A program made the position numbers and the translations under genes. This document shows positions 27,068 to 35,696 of a stretch of DNA of 64,000 nt, in pieces. Below the pieces are notes generated by a model that was not told where the DNA came from, searched no databases, and saw only the letters and a list, made by a program, of their open reading frames with translations. Origin of the DNA: Chloroflexi bacterium AL-N1. Its GTDB lineage: Bacteria; Chloroflexota; Chloroflexia; Chloroflexales; Roseiflexaceae. The stretch spans positions 248,001-312,000 of the forward strand of contig WYDT01000006.1 in NCBI GenBank assembly GCA_013122435.1, given 5' to 3'. Positions within the stretch are counted from its first letter, which is position 1. Each line of letters starts with the position of its first letter.

Positions 27068-27510
27068 CTATGGTTCGCATACAACAAAACTACCTGCGGC
27101 ATGGCTACATCTGACAGCGTAATCGACTTTCTAAAAGCAAACAGCCTGTCAGCTTGCTACTAGCATGTGATACCGCTAACTGCGACAGCAGTATGTGATA
27201 GTAATTTCAAATTAACGATAAGTTGTATAGGCTAATAAAAAACTCTTTGGGTACTGGAACAGTTGATATTGGCATTATATTGATGGGGGGTACACTCTCG
27301 GAAGAGAGGTTATTCTTTAGACCACGTAATAACGGCTCTGGAGAAGAGTCATAATGGTCTGTTTATTACCCTGTTATAATGTCATGAGAAGGCAGAAGTT
27401 GTGTAAAAGCCTTTGATACTGTCATATACTATATGATGTAAAAAATCAGAAACAGAAGGAGTGGAAGAGGAGTATCTCTGTGGAGATTGACCTCAAATCC
27501 GATGTTACAT
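27068..27510 (-). pseudogene. Decayed tadE1 of module copy B
   Basis: This region lies exactly where tadE1 should be. At the 3' end the last codons read A-A-G-S-F-V-V-C-E-P-stop, matching A-A-R-N-F-I-V-C-E-P-stop of intact tadE1. At the 5' end the GGGAGGT ribosome binding site is kept, and the start ATG (27510) is followed at once by TAA; the next bases still align with intact tadE1 (conserved GAGGTCAATCTC against AAGGTCAATCTC) before frameshifts. The span is 443 bases against 489 in the intact gene. I could not align the interior by eye. Confidence 0.8.
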
Positions 27511-27547
27511 CTAAAGACCTCCCAGACTTTGTAAATTGCTATATATC

Positions 27548-27603
27548 CTCTTTGGATTATAGATTTCTGAGGGGGATACAACAATAGTCCAATAGTACTG
27601 ATA
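27548..27603 (-). promoter_or_regulatory. Promoter/leader block of module copy B
   Basis: It matches 21014-21069 at 52 of 56 positions by eye, including TATAAT on the minus strand (27556-27561) and the identical 33-base part at 27571-27603. It presumably still drives tadE2, tadG and kelch of copy B through the pseudogene. Confidence 0.6.
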
Positions 27604-28279
27604 AACCAGAATATTATATATTTTACATTTATAATGAGGGGGGATTTTGGTTAAAACAATCTTAATTAGCGGTACTCAAAAAGCAGATTACCATATTAAA
27701 ATACCATAGGTCTTTCATTGCTTGAAAATACACTAAAGTTATGATGGTGGGTATTTGAGTATAACACTCAAATATGCTGAACTGTGTGAAGGGCTTGATT
27801 TTACTAGGACTTTCGTTTGACGGGTCATACAGCATGAACATGCGGGTTGGCACGCTCGGCACGCACGTAGTCACGAAATACATCAGCACGCACTTGCTAC
27901 CGTGTTTGGCCAAGTCGTTTGGCGTGAACTTTGCGCGAGAGCCAAGTTTATATAGAAACGATATACCCTTGATACAATCTCAGTCCTGCTCTTTCTTGAG
28001 TTTGTGTAACACCAAGCAACAACAACAAAACTTTCCATCCCTTGACAACGGCACTCTATATGGATATAGTGGGCGCGTGCCAGATATAACACCGCTGTCC
28101 AAACATTCGGCAAATTTATAGCTGTGTATTTTCCACCTTGTTGAAAGTGGAAACCAAAGAAAAGAGAGGATGCTTCTTACAACAAATACTCTCTCTATAG
28201 GCACACATACTGTTCTGATGATTATGGCATATTTATATTCACTTTGTACAGCGCGAAGACGCATGAAGGATGTTAGATT
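27604..28279. other. Intergenic before topA; no gene recognised
   Basis: About 675 bases between the divergent pilus module and topA. A GC-richer patch at about 27815-27955 stands out from the AT-rich surroundings, and open frames cross it on both strands, but none has family features. An inverted repeat (TTTCCACCTT at 28130-28139, AAAGTGGAAA at 28144-28153) has no T-run. AAGGA lies nine bases before the topA ATG. Confidence 0.5.
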
Positions 28280-30730
28280 ATGGCCGGCAAACTTGTAATT
28301 GTCGAGTCCCCAGCAAAAGCCAGGACCATCCAGAAATACCTTGGGCGTGGTTTTAAGGTTGAAGCATCAATGGGGCATGTACGCGATCTCCCCAAAAGTG
28401 ACTTGGGTGTCAATATAGAAGATAACTTTGCGCCAGTGTATGAAGTTGCCAAAGGAAAAGAAAAGGTCGTTGCAACTCTCAAAAAATCCATCCGTCAGGC
28501 TGATGCAATATATCTTGCTACTGACCCTGATCGTGAGGGAGAAGCCATTGCATGGCATATTACACAGGCAGCAAATACTGCACAAAACACACCAGTGTAT
28601 CGAGTCGTGTTTAACGAGATTACCCGCAACTCGGTACAGCAGGCTATTGCAAATCCCCGTCAAATTAATGCCAATCTCGTTAATGCCCAACAAGCACGCC
28701 GAGTCTTAGATCGCTTGGTAGGCTATAAACTTTCTCCTTTATTGTGGGATAAGGTACGACGTGGTCTATCAGCTGGACGGGTGCAGTCTGTAGCTGTACG
28801 ACTGACGGTTGAACGTGAACAAGAGATAGAGATTTTTGTTCCACGTGAATACTGGACCATTGAAGCTGAACTTGCCAAACAAGCTCAAAGGACGGAGCGG
28901 AAAAAGAAAGATATCTTCCGGGCGACCCTTATCGAGCGGGCCGGAAAAAAGCTAGATAAATTTGCGATTGGGGATCAAGACACTGCTCAAACGGTAGTCA
29001 CGGATCTGCAAGGAGCAGCTTATATCATCCGCAAAATCGTTCGTAAAGACAAAAAACGATCACCCACACCACCCTTCACAACCAGCACGCTACAACAAGA
29101 AGCAGGTCGTAAACTCGGGTTTTCGGCAAAGCGAACGATGATTGTGGCGCAACAACTCTATGAGGGGATCGATATAGGTGGAGATGAAGGAACAGTCGGA
29201 TTGATTACCTACATGCGAACAGATAGTGTTAGTGTGGCGAAAGAAGCACAGGATGAGGCGCGCAAGGTTATTCAACAACTGTACGGTGATCCATATATTC
29301 CCGAAAAAACACCTACCTATCGCACAAAAGCCAAGAATGCACAGGAGGCCCACGAAGCTATTCGTCCAACATCAAGTCAACGCAATCCTGAAGCACTGCG
29401 CCCCAAATTGAGTAATGAGCAATTCCGTTTGTATGATCTGATTTGGAAACGATTTGTCGCAAGCCAGATGACCAGTGCCATATTTGACAGCACCACTGTC
29501 GATATTGCTGCCGGCAACCTCAAACAACTTGAAACCAACCTACAAAATGCGCCATATGTATTCCGTGCTACTGGTTCAATTCTCAAATTCCCCGGTTTCC
29601 TGGCAGTTTATAACGTAAGTCTTGATGATGGGGAAGAAGATGAGGACAGTGAAAAGAGACTACCAGCCCTACAAGAACAAGAACTTTTAGATCTGTTACA
29701 ACTTCTCCCAATTCAACACTTTACAGAGCCGCAACCACGCTTTACCGAGGCAAGCCTTGTTAAAGAATTGGAGCGACTTGGTATTGGACGACCATCGACA
29801 TATGCTCCAACAATATCAACCATAATTGATCGTGAATATGTTGAGGTGCGGGAAAAGAAACTCATTCCAACCACCCTTGGAAGGATTGTTACCGAATTAC
29901 TGGTAGACCACTTTCCACGTATTGTTGACTATGGCTTTACATCTGCTCTTGAACAGCAGCTTGATGATATTGCCGAAGGTACACAAAAATGGGTTCCGGT
30001 ACTGCAAAATTTTTATACACCCTTTGAAGATACGCTTGCACGTGCCAAAGAAACCATGCGTAATGTCAAACTTGAAGATATCTTAACTGACATTACGTGT
30101 CTCAAGTGCAATCAGGGACAATTAGCGATTAAATTTGGTCGCAATGGAGAATTCCTGGCTTGCAATCGCTATCCAGATTGTGATTTTACGAGTGACTTTG
30201 AACGCAATGCCGAAGGACGTATCGTGCTCAAAGCAGCAAGTGCACCAGAAACAAGTGATGTAATGTGTGATGTCTGTGGCAAACCCATGGTTATCAAGAA
30301 AAGTCGTTTTGGGCCTTTTCTGGGATGCAGCAAGTACCCACAATGCAAAAATACGCGCCGAATAGGAAAAGACGGGAAGCCTGTGCCATTACCAGAACCT
30401 ACAGGTGTGACCTGCCCAAAATGCAATGAAGGAGAAATGATGAAGCGGCGCGGCCGCTTCGGGCGACCTTTCTATGGATGCAAACGCTATCCCAAATGCG
30501 ATTTTATTGTGAATGATCTGACCCAGGCAACGCCAGAAGCATTTCAGGCTGCGATGGCAGATGAAGCTAAAAACGCTGAACAGGACCAGAATGGTCAAAC
30601 TACAGACAACGATTTGAAAACCACACGGGCAGCCAAGCAGACTACCACATCGACAAATGGGGCGACGAAAAAACGTTCAACCAGCAATGCGACAAGAACG
30701 AAGAAAGTGACCAAGAAGAAGGCTTCTTAA
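28280..30730 (+). CDS. topA: DNA topoisomerase I (type IA)
   Basis: Relaxes negative supercoils; 816 residues. The order of domains is Toprim (ESPAKARTI at the start and DPDREGEAIAWH near 90), the type IA core with catalytic tyrosine Y311 in GLITYMRTDS, the GIGRPSTYAPTISTI motif, and three C-terminal zinc ribbons, each with a C-x2-C and a C-x5-C pair (starting CLKCNQG, CDVCGKP and CPKCNEG). The tail after residue about 770 is lysine-rich, as in many topA proteins. All catalytic motifs are intact. It is transcribed alone, with a 650-base gap on the 3' side. Confidence 0.97.
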   Translation: MAGKLVIVESPAKARTIQKYLGRGFKVEASMGHVRDLPKSDLGVNIEDNFAPVYEVAKGKEKVVATLKKSIRQADAIYLATDPDREGEAIAWHITQAANTAQNTPVYRVVFNEITRNSVQQAIANPRQINANLVNAQQARRVLDRLVGYKLSPLLWDKVRRGLSAGRVQSVAVRLTVEREQEIEIFVPREYWTIEAELAKQAQRTERKKKDIFRATLIERAGKKLDKFAIGDQDTAQTVVTDLQGAAYIIRKIVRKDKKRSPTPPFTTSTLQQEAGRKLGFSAKRTMIVAQQLYEGIDIGGDEGTVGLITYMRTDSVSVAKEAQDEARKVIQQLYGDPYIPEKTPTYRTKAKNAQEAHEAIRPTSSQRNPEALRPKLSNEQFRLYDLIWKRFVASQMTSAIFDSTTVDIAAGNLKQLETNLQNAPYVFRATGSILKFPGFLAVYNVSLDDGEEDEDSEKRLPALQEQELLDLLQLLPIQHFTEPQPRFTEASLVKELERLGIGRPSTYAPTISTIIDREYVEVREKKLIPTTLGRIVTELLVDHFPRIVDYGFTSALEQQLDDIAEGTQKWVPVLQNFYTPFEDTLARAKETMRNVKLEDILTDITCLKCNQGQLAIKFGRNGEFLACNRYPDCDFTSDFERNAEGRIVLKAASAPETSDVMCDVCGKPMVIKKSRFGPFLGCSKYPQCKNTRRIGKDGKPVPLPEPTGVTCPKCNEGEMMKRRGRFGRPFYGCKRYPKCDFIVNDLTQATPEAFQAAMADEAKNAEQDQNGQTTDNDLKTTRAAKQTTTSTNGATKKRSTSNATRTKKVTKKKAS

Positions 30731-30778
30731 CTAAACTATCACTACCTCTCTCCCATGGTTAGTAACATAAACTGATCG

Positions 30779-30812
30779 GATAATAACCTTGGTCGTAACT
30801 GAGGTTATTATC
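30779..30812 (+). terminator. Hairpin after topA
   Basis: GATAATAACCT at 30779-30789 and AGGTTATTATC at 30802-30812 form a perfect 11-base stem with a 12-base loop, 49 bases after the topA stop. There is no T-run, so it may be a weak terminator or an mRNA-stabilising hairpin. Confidence 0.45.
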
Positions 30813-31020
30813 ACAGTATATTCATCTCTATTTCTATGAATATCATACAAATCTATTAACACTTTAAAAGGTACAATGCTTTAAAATATCTTTTTTAAGG
30901 CACACAAAGAATATAGAAAATAATATAAAACTGTAACTCAATTCATTGAGTGTAAATTAACATAAAAAGGAGAATCTGCTCTCACATACTCAAATTTAAC
31001 CGCACATTACAGTACTGTAA

Positions 31021-31049
31021 TTGACTTTTTTGTATCAGAATAGTATCTT
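31021..31049 (+). promoter_or_regulatory. Candidate promoter of the subtilase gene
   Basis: TTGACT (31021-31026) and TATCTT (31044-31049) are separated by 17 bases. If used, the subtilase mRNA has a leader of about 320 bases. Confidence 0.45.
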
Positions 31050-31379
31050 TTTTGTAGTAATGCTTCCCAAAGAACAAAAGATTATGTAGTAACACCCGCA
31101 AATGTTGCCTCAATATAAATAAGTCCATGTCTTAATATGACATGTGGCCACATTTCACTGTCGTTTCCTCAGAGCCATATGCTTTGAAAGTGTAGTAATT
31201 GCTTTCTGTACTCTGACTCTGAGTTAACACCAATATGTGTTTTATTATTCATCGTTAGCTTATTGTAAGAAAGGAGGCATCAACAACGAATAGCTTGCAT
31301 AAATGCACCTAGTTCAATTAAGACTATATGGGAATTATTTAGATGTATCAGAATGTATAAACCCTGGAGGAGGGTCTTC

Positions 31380-34300
31380 GTGACGACACGTCTAGCAAGA
31401 CTTATTTGTGGAGTCGTTGGTGTTGCCCTTGTTTTTACAGCATTCGGCACCTTTGCACAACCAACGACAGTGACGGCGGATACAGATTTATTACTGCCGT
31501 CCTATGTACGCATGGTGGAAGAAGCGGACGCACAAACTTGGAATCAACAGCCGGCAAGTGAGCAGACGGGGACAATCGGAGCAGTTGTACATATTCGCAT
31601 GACTCCGCTTGCCATGGTAGGGAAGAATTGGACACATCAACAACGCCTTGATTATGTTCAACAGATCCGCACTGAACAAGACAAACTCATACCCCAAATT
31701 GAACAACTTGGTGGTAAGATTCGTGGACGCTTTACTCAGGCATCCACTGGTTTAGCCATTGAAGTCGATGCTGAAAAATTGCAAGATATCCGCGAGATGA
31801 GCAACGTGGTTGCTGCTCGTAGTATCAGCAATTATGAGCTTGATCTTACCGAAACTGTTGAGTGGATTGGCGGTACAGCCGTACAAGAACTCGGCTATAC
31901 TGGCGATGGTGTAGATGTAGCTGTTATCGACTCAGGTATTGACTACACTCACAAGAAACTTGGTGGTCCTGGTACACTAGAAGCTTATGCTGAAGCATAC
32001 TGTGGCGATGCCGGGGCTACTCCCGATCCGACAGATCCTTCATGTACTGCTTTTGACTCAGCCGATACCACCGGTTACTTCCCGAACGATAAGGTTAAAG
32101 GTGGGTTTGACTGGGTCGGTGAAGAGTGGCCAAATGGTCCAGCTACAAGTGACCCCAACCCAATTGACTTTGAGGGTCACGGAACTCATGTCGCCGATAT
32201 CATCGGTGGCTTCGAAACAGAGGATGGTGCTGGTGATGCAGGTGTGGCTCCTGACGTTAATATATGGGGCTTCAAAGGCTGCAGCGCAGTAGCAAGTTCC
32301 TGTGAGGGCCTAGCATTACTTCTCTCTGTTGATGATGCCTTAGACCTGGATGACTCAGATTATGGTCTCTGCGAAGGAGACGATTGTAAACCATACGATC
32401 CAGCTGATGTTATCAACATGTCGTTAGGTTCTTCATATGGTCAACCTGAAGATGACTTAACCCTCTTCACAAACATTGCCAGCTACTATGGTTCACTAGT
32501 TGTTGCCTCTGCTGGTAACAGTGCTGATAAACCATATATTGTTGGCTCACCATCAGCCGCTGAGGCAGCTCTTAGTGTTGCCCAAAGTACGGTGCCATCA
32601 GATAAGTTTTTTAACATTACAGCTGGTGCAGTAACCGTGGGTGGTATTATCCAACCATGGGGACCAGCTATTGAAGCCGCAGCTTCTGGGCCATTGCAAT
32701 ATGGTGATGGTGCAGATGGCAATCTTAACGGTTGTGCACCATTCGAAGAGCCACAAACAGGCAAGGCCATCCTTGTTGATCGTGGAGCCTGTGCCATAAG
32801 CATCAAAGCAGCCAACGCTAGTGCAGCAGGTGCAGTATTTGTCATTATTGCCAACAATCAAGTATCAAACACACCGCCTAGCTTTAGCTTCGGTGGTGGT
32901 GAAGTTACAATTCCAGCACTCACGACTACACTGGCTGCAGGTAATGAGCTCAAGACCGTGGTGGACAGCGAAGCTTCTATCGGGCCAGACGCATTCTCGC
33001 CACTTCCAGACGATATTATTGCGTCTTCTAGTCGTGGCCCTCGTGTGGCTGATGGTGCTATCAAACCAGATATGGCAGCACCAGGTGCCAGTATTTCGGC
33101 GGTTGCTGGATCAGGTACAGGTAAAGAGGCATTCGGTGGAACATCAGGTGCCGCTCCAATGGTTTCCGGTGCAGCAGCACTGATCATCGAGGCGCTTGAG
33201 GATCGTGGGTTACTTGATGAGGAACCTGGTCTTGACGGACCAAGCGGCTCATTCGCACCAGTTGTCAAATCAATATTGATGAACAATGCGAATCCAAACA
33301 CGTATATTGGTGGTAGCACCGATAATGGTGGGAGTGGCTTCCTGGCTCCGATCACACTGCAAGGTGCTGGTCGCGTAGACGCGTTAGCTGCCTTCGAGGC
33401 GGAAACCGTTGCCTGGGATATTACCGAACTCCAGGGATATCTGAATGATCCTGAAGCAGATCCACCCTGTAGTGTCTTCCCAGTTCTTGATGTATTGCTC
33501 TATGATTTGGGAGTTCCACCAGATTGTGCTGACGACTTCCCATTCGGTAACGACTTCTTTAATGCATGGAACAAACAAACTGGCAGCATGTCTTTTGGTT
33601 ATGATGGTGTGTCAGCCAAAACAACTGAAGAACGAAAGGTTGCTATTCTCAACCTGAGCGCTGAAACAAAAACCTACGATCTCAGTACATCATTCCGTTA
33701 CGGTGATGATAAAGGCAAAGGCGTTACACTAAAGGCCAACCCATCTGAAGTCACAGTAGACGCTGGTGAAGCAGCGATTGTTGATGTTACATTGACGGTC
33801 AATGCGAAGAATCTCCGTGACTGGACCCTTGATGGTGGTGAGTATGGTAGCAGTGGCACAGATATTTTCTGTGATGACTGTCCAACACTCCAAGTCTTTG
33901 AGTACGATGGTTACCTAAAGATCAAAGATGGTGACAACCAAACAGTGAAGCTGCCATGGCAGGTACTGCCAAAGAAAGCAGCCGATACCTATGTCGCCAA
34001 TGCTAACAGCTCATCAGTTAAGCTTCGTAACCCAGCCGCGCACAAAACGGGTGATACTGATGTGTTCTCACTGCTTGATATAAGTCCAAATAACTGTGAG
34101 ATTATTGATGGATTTGGTGATTGTGTTGAGGAAGATTATGTTCCTGGCATTCTCCCAGGCATCAATACCACGTTGGTTGACATTAAGGAAGCTGGTATCC
34201 GTTCATACCAGGTACCAGGACTAAATGACGAACTCGGATTGCCATCAGCACCTGCTGGCGCAATCAATGATGAAGTCATTGAGTTTGGTCTGACAGTCTA

Positions 34301-34847
34301 CGACAAACCATTCCGTGCTGGAACAAGCTTCCCGGTAGCCTTTGAGGCACACATCGATCCAGACTCGGATGGTACCGTTGATTACATCGTGTTCAATGCA
34401 GACTTTGCACAGGGAACCGATGGACGCAACGCTGTGTTTGTTGCTGATCTCGCGGCAGGCACAACACAACCGTACTTCTTCAGCGCCACCGATCTCAACT
34501 CACAAAACTGGATCTTACCAGTTCCAGCTGCCGCAGTGGGCGTTGCAAGTAATCAACCATTCAATTTCTTTATTCTCGGATTTGAGAATTACTTCGCAGG
34601 CACATTACAGGACTGTTCACCATTTAACGATGGTGTGTGTGGTGGAGCATTCCACACCTATCAGACTGGCCTGCCCAAGTACCGTCCGGTAACGACCTCG
34701 CTCCAGGTACCAACACGTGGCAGCTATACACTGCCGTACGCCACATCAACGTTTGGTGAGCAACTGTCACCATCACAAATTGGTTTGTTGTTCATGTATC
34801 GTGATGCGCTGGTCGGACGTGAGTCTGATGGTGTGCCACTTGATTAG
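31380..34847 (+). CDS. Secreted subtilisin-like serine protease (S8) with PA domain
   Basis: Exported protease of about 1155 residues. A signal peptide (to about residue 30) leads into an I9-type propeptide, then the catalytic triad D184 (VIDSGIDYTH), H267 (FEGHGTHVAD) and S589 (GGTSGAAPMVSG). A PA domain (GCAPFEEPQTGKAILVDRGA) is inserted between His and Ser. The last 500 residues are beta-rich, with DDCPTLQVFEYDGYL and cysteine pairs; no anchor helix or LP-x-x-R tail is visible. The start is the GTG at 31380, six bases after GGAGGAGGG; the ATG at 31353 has no such site. Target proteins are unknown. Confidence 0.92.
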   Translation: MTTRLARLICGVVGVALVFTAFGTFAQPTTVTADTDLLLPSYVRMVEEADAQTWNQQPASEQTGTIGAVVHIRMTPLAMVGKNWTHQQRLDYVQQIRTEQDKLIPQIEQLGGKIRGRFTQASTGLAIEVDAEKLQDIREMSNVVAARSISNYELDLTETVEWIGGTAVQELGYTGDGVDVAVIDSGIDYTHKKLGGPGTLEAYAEAYCGDAGATPDPTDPSCTAFDSADTTGYFPNDKVKGGFDWVGEEWPNGPATSDPNPIDFEGHGTHVADIIGGFETEDGAGDAGVAPDVNIWGFKGCSAVASSCEGLALLLSVDDALDLDDSDYGLCEGDDCKPYDPADVINMSLGSSYGQPEDDLTLFTNIASYYGSLVVASAGNSADKPYIVGSPSAAEAALSVAQSTVPSDKFFNITAGAVTVGGIIQPWGPAIEAAASGPLQYGDGADGNLNGCAPFEEPQTGKAILVDRGACAISIKAANASAAGAVFVIIANNQVSNTPPSFSFGGGEVTIPALTTTLAAGNELKTVVDSEASIGPDAFSPLPDDIIASSSRGPRVADGAIKPDMAAPGASISAVAGSGTGKEAFGGTSGAAPMVSGAAALIIEALEDRGLLDEEPGLDGPSGSFAPVVKSILMNNANPNTYIGGSTDNGGSGFLAPITLQGAGRVDALAAFEAETVAWDITELQGYLNDPEADPPCSVFPVLDVLLYDLGVPPDCADDFPFGNDFFNAWNKQTGSMSFGYDGVSAKTTEERKVAILNLSAETKTYDLSTSFRYGDDKGKGVTLKANPSEVTVDAGEAAIVDVTLTVNAKNLRDWTLDGGEYGSSGTDIFCDDCPTLQVFEYDGYLKIKDGDNQTVKLPWQVLPKKAADTYVANANSSSVKLRNPAAHKTGDTDVFSLLDISPNNCEIIDGFGDCVEEDYVPGILPGINTTLVDIKEAGIRSYQVPGLNDELGLPSAPAGAINDEVIEFGLTVYDKPFRAGTSFPVAFEAHIDPDSDGTVDYIVFNADFAQGTDGRNAVFVADLAAGTTQPYFFSATDLNSQNWILPVPAAAVGVASNQPFNFFILGFENYFAGTLQDCSPFNDGVCGGAFHTYQTGLPKYRPVTTSLQVPTRGSYTLPYATSTFGEQLSPSQIGLLFMYRDALVGRESDGVPLD

Positions 34848-34881
34848 ACCGATACAGTTATAACGTTGTTGAAAGACGGAA

Positions 34882-34916
34882 TAGGAAGAGGGCATTCAAT
34901 GAATGCCCTCTTCCTA
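34882..34916 (+). terminator. Perfect 16-bp hairpin after the subtilase gene
   Basis: Bases 34882-34897 and 34901-34916 are perfect reverse complements (core GAGGGCATTC / GAATGCCCTC) with a three-base loop. It begins 34 bases after the stop. No T-run follows, but the stem is the strongest in the window. Confidence 0.6.
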
Positions 34917-34953
34917 CATGAAACGTACTGTCCTAGATTAGGACTTTCCCACC

Positions 34954-34982
34954 TTGATCCATACGTGGCTTTCTGGCATAAT
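34954..34982 (+). promoter_or_regulatory. Candidate comEA promoter
   Basis: TTGATC (34954-34959), 17-base spacer, CATAAT (34977-34982). A ribosome binding site AAGGAG lies before the ATG at 35012. Confidence 0.6.
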
Positions 34983-35011
34983 ACAGCCGCGATACATCAA
35001 GGAGATCCACT

Positions 35012-35680
35012 ATGCAAAACAATCCAGCCTTCAAACATTATCAACCAATACTTGTTACAGTTCTGCCAATTATTATTGGTATGGTGGTTCTTTGGCCTCG
35101 CATAGTATCCTTCGTACAACCTGAAGATCCTTATAATCAGCAAAATACTACTGACGATATGAGTGGTCTTGGGTTACTTTCTGAGCCACCGCTCATACAA
35201 CCAACAGCAACACCCATACCAACCGTTGTTCCTACAGTGGTTGTTTATATTAGTGGCGCTGTACATATGCCAGATACGTATCAACTGCCTGCTACAGCAC
35301 GAGTCAAAGATCTTGTTGCTGCTGCTGGGGGATTAACCAAAGAAGCAGATCCCGATCATATAAATCTGGCTGCACATATCGTCGACGCTGACCATGTTTA
35401 TGTACCACGTCAGGGAGAAGTCACAGATGTATGTTCTAATACACCCACTCTGAAGGGGCCGTCCGAAAGCTCATCGATCGGTGATCTGATTAATCTTAAT
35501 ACAGCCAGCGCGACCGAATTAGAGACTATTAATGGAGTCGGACAGACAACAGCACAACGTATCATTGAACATCGAACCACTAACGGACCGTTCGATTCAA
35601 TCGAAAGTCTACAAGATGTTGATGGGATTGGGCCATCTAAATTCAAACAAATAGAGCCCTTTGTCACCATCAATCCATAA
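35012..35680 (+). CDS. comEA: ComEA-like DNA-binding protein (SLBB plus helix-hairpin-helix)
   Basis: Membrane-anchored DNA receptor used in natural transformation, 222 residues. A helix at about 12-32 anchors it. A proline/threonine-rich linker leads to an SLBB domain (VVVYISGAVHMPDTYQLPAT) near 75-135, then a tandem helix-hairpin-helix domain near 155-222 (INLNTASATELETINGVG, LQDVDGIGPSKFKQIEP). This is the standard ComEA layout. No comEC is visible nearby, so transformation needs partners elsewhere. A clear promoter and terminator hairpin bound it upstream; the pyk start follows 16 bases after its stop. Confidence 0.9.
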   Translation: MQNNPAFKHYQPILVTVLPIIIGMVVLWPRIVSFVQPEDPYNQQNTTDDMSGLGLLSEPPLIQPTATPIPTVVPTVVVYISGAVHMPDTYQLPATARVKDLVAAAGGLTKEADPDHINLAAHIVDADHVYVPRQGEVTDVCSNTPTLKGPSESSSIGDLINLNTASATELETINGVGQTTAQRIIEHRTTNGPFDSIESLQDVDGIGPSKFKQIEPFVTINP

Positions 35681-35696
35681 GAAGAACAAAGGCACT

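Larger units (their letters stand above)
21290..27603 (-). repeat. Tandem duplication of the pilus surface module, copy B
   Basis: Same gene order as copy A (promoter block, tadE1, tadE2, tadG-like, kelch). The tadE1 position is a pseudogene (27068-27510), while promoter, leader and ribosome binding site are still recognisable. The other three genes are open and diverged from copy A. Confidence 0.9.
30731..31379. other. AT-rich intergenic between topA and the subtilase
   Basis: No gene is seen in this 649-base, strongly AT-rich stretch. It holds the inverted repeat at 30779-30812, a promoter-like pair at 31021-31049, and a duplicated CTTTTTTGTA (about 31025 and 31047). Confidence 0.5.

Noticed and set aside
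27774-28121. Open frame of 115 codons before topA
   Set aside because: No ribosome binding site, no recognisable domain, and cysteine/serine-rich composition typical of a chance frame.
28130-28153. Inverted repeat before topA as a terminator
   Set aside because: No T-run on either strand and no gene ends nearby.
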